Assembly (NCBI GenBank): GCA_007570785.1 | Contig: ML662442.1 | Coordinates: forward strand, 58,076,518-58,140,517 | Reading direction: 5' to 3' | Origin: Antilocapra americana | Taxonomy: Eukaryota > Chordata > Mammalia > Artiodactyla > Antilocapridae | DNA: 64,000 nt | In this document: positions 60,634-64,000 of the stretch, in pieces | Layout of the letters: each line of letters begins with the position of its first letter | Numbering within the stretch: position 1 is the stretch's first letter | Notes under the pieces: model-generated | Seen by the model: only the letters and a program-made list of their open reading frames with translations | What the model was told of the DNA's origin: nothing | The model's database searches: none | Position numbers and translations under genes: made by a program

Positions 60634-60795
60634 TTCTTTTTTTAAAAAAAAAAAAATTATTTTTATTTATTTATTTGGCTGTGTTGGGTCTTAGTTGGGG
60701 CATGTGGGGTCTAGTTCCCTGACCAGGGATCGAACCTGGCTCCCTCGCATTGGGAGCCCAGAGTCTTCGCCACTGGACCACCAAGGGAAATCCCC
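60634..60795 (-). mobile_element. CHR-type SINE with TSD
   Basis: Reverse copy with poly-A/T start and ttatttatttatttggctg, then gaccagggatcgaacctggc. TSD TCCTCTAAGGTTTCT / TCCTCTAACGTTTCT at 60619-60633 and 60796-60810 (14 of 15). Confidence 0.88.
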
Positions 60796-60810
60796 TCCTC
60801 TAACGTTTCT

Positions 60811-61349
60811 AAGCTGGAGATATTAAGATGATTAGAGCAGTTTGGAACCACTTCCACTCCTTTCTCAGTTGCTGGAGTAAGCGTGGCTGCAGTAGTTAAA
60901 AAAAAAAAAAAAAAACTAAGCCAACGCATGGAGACAGCACGTGTGGACAGACTGACAGCCCTGGTACCAGATCCCTCTTGGGTACCACTGTTATAAGGGT
61001 CAAGAAATCCTTTTTTATAAATAGTCTAGTCTGAGTTGTGTTTCTGTCACCTGTAGCTGAAATATATATTGGTTGGTATTGATCTAAGAGTTTTTGCTAC
61101 TAGATTGTCAGTGAGTCTAAAAGTATAAAGCAGTGAATACTATGAGGAAGATGGACATATACTACACAGGCCTGACATTGGGTAGGGATAATTATGAAAG
61201 ACTTAGAAAGAAATAGGACTAAGCATGGACCGGCAAAGTTTTGCACTTCATAAAAATGTGATACAAGTGTGGGCTGCTATTATCCTTTTTTATACTTAAG
61301 TTCCAGTACTTTGCATTAGTTGTTCTCCACCCTAACTGTACAATAGGAT
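60811..61349. other. C6orf163 5' side, nothing recognised
   Basis: A run of 17 A at 60899-60915 and otherwise unique DNA. 58706-59224, 59553-59785 and 62617-63224 were also read for a missing 5' C6orf163 exon without success. Confidence 0.4.
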
Positions 61350-61915
61350 CCCTGCATTGCTTTTTGAAAATGCTGACAAAGGAACACACAAGTTAATAAG
61401 AAGAATAATTTGGATCTTAAGGGCATGCTGAGTGAAAAAAGCTGATTCCAAAGAGTTGCATACTGTTTGATTACACACACACACACACACACACAGAGGA
61501 TATATAGAGAGAATACAATATATTATATATATATATATGTTTTATATATAAAACATTGTTAAAGAGCTTTAATTATAGTGACTGAGGACAGATTAGTGGT
61601 TGCCAGAGGTTTAAATTAGGAAGTATTAAGAGGTAACATGAGGGAGTTTCTCTATGGTGAAGAAATATTTCTGTGTTATGATTGTAGTAATGGTTACGTG
61701 AATCTACATGTGATAAATTTAATAAAACTACACACCAAGGAAAAAGAACAAATAAGATCTGTACCTAACTTAACAGTATCGCTCCAACACCAATAACACT
61801 GGTTTTGACAATGTACCAGGGTTATGTAAGGCATCAATGAGAGAATCTGGGTGGGAACTCTACTCTATTTTTAAAATGTGTCAGTCTTCAACTGTTTCCA
61901 AATAAAAACCTATTA
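61350..61915 (+). repeat. Old L1 (L1M-type) 3' region with (AC)n and (TA)n
   Basis: ggacagattagtggttgcca, tgtagtaatggttacgtgaa and taataaaactacacaccaag. Microsatellites at about 61473-61495 (AC) and 61526-61540 (TA). Confidence 0.6.
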
Positions 61916-61996
61916 AATGTGTAAAAAATATTGAAAAAGGTTTTTAAAAGCCTACATGCTGAGGGCCAATTCTGAAGGTTCTAATTTAGTGGGTCT

Positions 61997-62616
61997 GTGT
62001 TGGATTAGTATTATAATAGGGAAGAACAAACCTGACTCCATATTAGATGTTTTCTTTTACTTTAACCTTTGTATTCAATTGCTTTTGCTTACAGTGAAGA
62101 ATGTTGCCTATAGCCTGAAATATACAGGGTAGCCTGCTCTCAAGGTTCTGACCTTTAAAGGTATAACACTTTTCCATTCATGTAGAGCCCAAAATGGCAA
62201 CCCACTCCAGTGTTCTTGCCTAGGGACGGCGGAGCCTGGTGGGCTGCTGTCTATGGGGTCGCACAGAGTCGAACACGACTGAAGCGACTTAGCAGCAGCA
62301 GCAGCAGAGCCCAAAAGTTGCAGAACAGAGAATAAGATTTGTCTTGCTGGAAGTTTACAGGAACATCATGAACTGACCCAAAATGGACAACTCTAAGAAC
62401 AAAGGATTCCTGCACCAAGAAGTTTGCAACAACTAACCCACCTCTTAATATAAAAAATGCCTGCATTCTGAAAGGGGTAAGAAGGTTCTTCAGTACATTA
62501 ATCTGCCGTCTGTTTGCTGCCTTTCTGAATAAAGTTGTTCTTCTTTACCCCAACAACTCATCTCCTGATTTAGTGGTCTGTCATGCAGTGAGTAGAATGA
62601 ATTTGGACTTCATAAC
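61997..62616 (+). mobile_element. Endogenous-retrovirus solo LTR, split by a Bov-A
   Basis: An LTR-like unit: 5' part tgttggattagtattataat... cctgactccatattagatgt; 3' part with a poly(A) signal (ctgaataaagttgttcttct) and ctcctgatttagtggtctgt. This is a bovid ERV LTR type. No gag, pol or env sequence is attached. Confidence 0.65.
62195..62305 (+). mobile_element. Bov-A SINE inside an ERV LTR, with TSD
   Basis: Forward unit ending in a (GCA)n run. TSD AGAGCCCAAAA at 62184-62194 and 62306-62316. The LTR sequence is continuous once the SINE is taken out. Confidence 0.88.
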
Positions 62617-63224
62617 TGTATTAAATCCAATGAAGTTTGTGTTTGGATTTAAAAGTTCTGTAGAACACTGCCAATGTTGAGAACTACCCTCTGCAATACT
62701 TATTAGCATTTATACATGTTTTAATTTATCCACTTAATGTTTGGATTCAGATATATTAAGAGGCATAAGGAATCAACCAAAAAAAAAGCATATCTAAAAA
62801 TGGATATCCACTGTTCTGGGTATAAAAAGCCAAATCATTATAGAGATTATAATAAATAAGTCATACTAAACAGTTACTAAAAGTTAAAATCAGTAATCAG
62901 TTTTGGTATTGATATTTTTAGAGGATGATCCCAATTTTATTTCCCTCTACATTTTAGTTTTTTTTCTAAACGCCCTCCATTCTATAGCTTCTTACATTTT
63001 CAAAGATCAGGAGTAAAATTTAATCACCACTAAATTAACACGTTAAAGGACGAAAGGATTTGAGAAGTATTTTGAGAGTACTTAGGAAAACACTTCTAAG
63101 GCTTAAAGTCAGACTGAAAACCTGACAGGAATGAGGAGAAAAGGAAACTTGTAATTAAAATTTTATTTGCTTATTAGAAGTGCATATAAATAGATATATA
63201 CTATCTATTTATAGATAGTAATAA

Positions 63225-63490
63225 GGAAGAGATAAATTAGGAATTTGGTGATAACAGATAATACTACTATATGTAAAATAGATAAACAAAGACCTGCTGT
63301 ATGGCACAGAGAACTATATTCAATATCTTATAATAACCTATAATGGATAATAATCTGAAAGAGAACATGTATACATATATAATTTAATATAAACTATATT
63401 GAATATAATACATATTTATATATATATATAAAGCTGAATCACTTTCCTGTACACCTGAAACATAATAAATCAGCTATACTTAAAATGTTT
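63225..63490 (+). mobile_element. L1 3' end
   Basis: acctgctgtatggcacagag, aatatcttataataacctat, aagctgaatcactttcctgt, with inserted AT-rich runs. Confidence 0.8.
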
Positions 63491-63684
63491 TTAAATACAA
63501 AAGGAGGACTTCAAAGAAGTATATACATAATACCTATTCTCATGCTATTTGTAATCTATTTTATGTCACCAGTACTAATAAAGAACATAGTTCCTTTCAT
63601 CTGTTTATTAAGGTGTTACTTGGAGATATTTCCCTCCTATGTGTATGGAAAGTGCCCAAGTATGGGCGAAGGCAAAAAGAACTC

Positions 63685-63880
63685 CAAGTTACTATTATGT
63701 GCCAGGCTTTAGAATAGGTACGAGTATTTCATTAAAGCCTCTGAAGAAACCTGCAAGAAAAGTATTATATTAACATCCCTGTTTACATATAAGGAAACAG
63801 ATTGCGAGGCTAAGTATCCTGCCAAGGCACACAACTGGAAAGTGGAGAAGCAGGATTTCAACCCATATTCTTCTCATGCC
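63685..63880 (+). repeat. MIR SINE
   Basis: tattatgtgccaggctttag, taaggaaacagattgcgagg, ggatttcaacccatattctt. Confidence 0.75.
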
Positions 63881-64000
63881 AAACAGATACATCTGCAGGA
63901 CAAGGAGCTTTGATTAGGAGAGCTGATCAAAGTCTATACAACAAGAATGACATACAATGCTACAAAACATTAGGACAAAGAAAAACAGTAAAGTCACTTA

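Overview
This is a mammalian, specifically ruminant (bovid), nuclear DNA window. BovB (RTE) LINE fragments, Bov-tA/Bov-A SINEs, CHR-type tRNA-Glu SINEs and artiodactyl L1 3' ends occur throughout, over an older layer of MIR, L2, hAT and MaLR fossils. A bovid such as cattle, yak, bison, buffalo, sheep or goat fits; the sequence alone does not fix the species.

Two protein-coding genes can be supported, both on the minus strand and both cut by the window. CFAP206 (human C6orf165), an axonemal radial-spoke docking protein, contributes its first six coding exons (13244 down to 5069; residues 1-280 of a protein of about 620). All junctions are GT-AG and join in frame; the rest of the gene lies to the left. 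Its CpG-island promoter at about 15.1-15.7 kb carries a near-palindromic RFX X-box, as expected of a motile-cilium gene. C6orf163, an uncharacterised coiled-coil protein, contributes its last four coding exons (59552 down to 47926), its stop codon and a poly(A) signal; the 5' end lies to the right or was not recognised. The order and shared orientation match human 6q15.

The roughly 32 kb between the genes is mostly retroelements: BovB pieces at 14.1, 35.6 and 36.4 kb, a 2.9-kb broken L1 at 37.6-40.5 kb, an MLT1-like LTR at 31 kb and L2/MIR/MER5 fossils. It also holds an isolated NRF1-plus-GC-box cluster at 24.7 kb, a candidate promoter for a non-coding transcript, and two pairs of local direct duplications (21.3/22.9 kb and 26.1/28.5 kb).

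The most unusual signals are: a 36-bp insertion at 16555-16590 that looks like a tailless retrocopy of a 5' tRNA-Glu half between perfect 19-bp target-site duplications; an L1 tail abutting the weak 5' splice site of a C6orf163 exon; a BovB with a fold-back end at 60.4 kb; and several nested insertions with clear target-site duplications. No bacterial-type system, CRISPR array or functional RNA gene was found.
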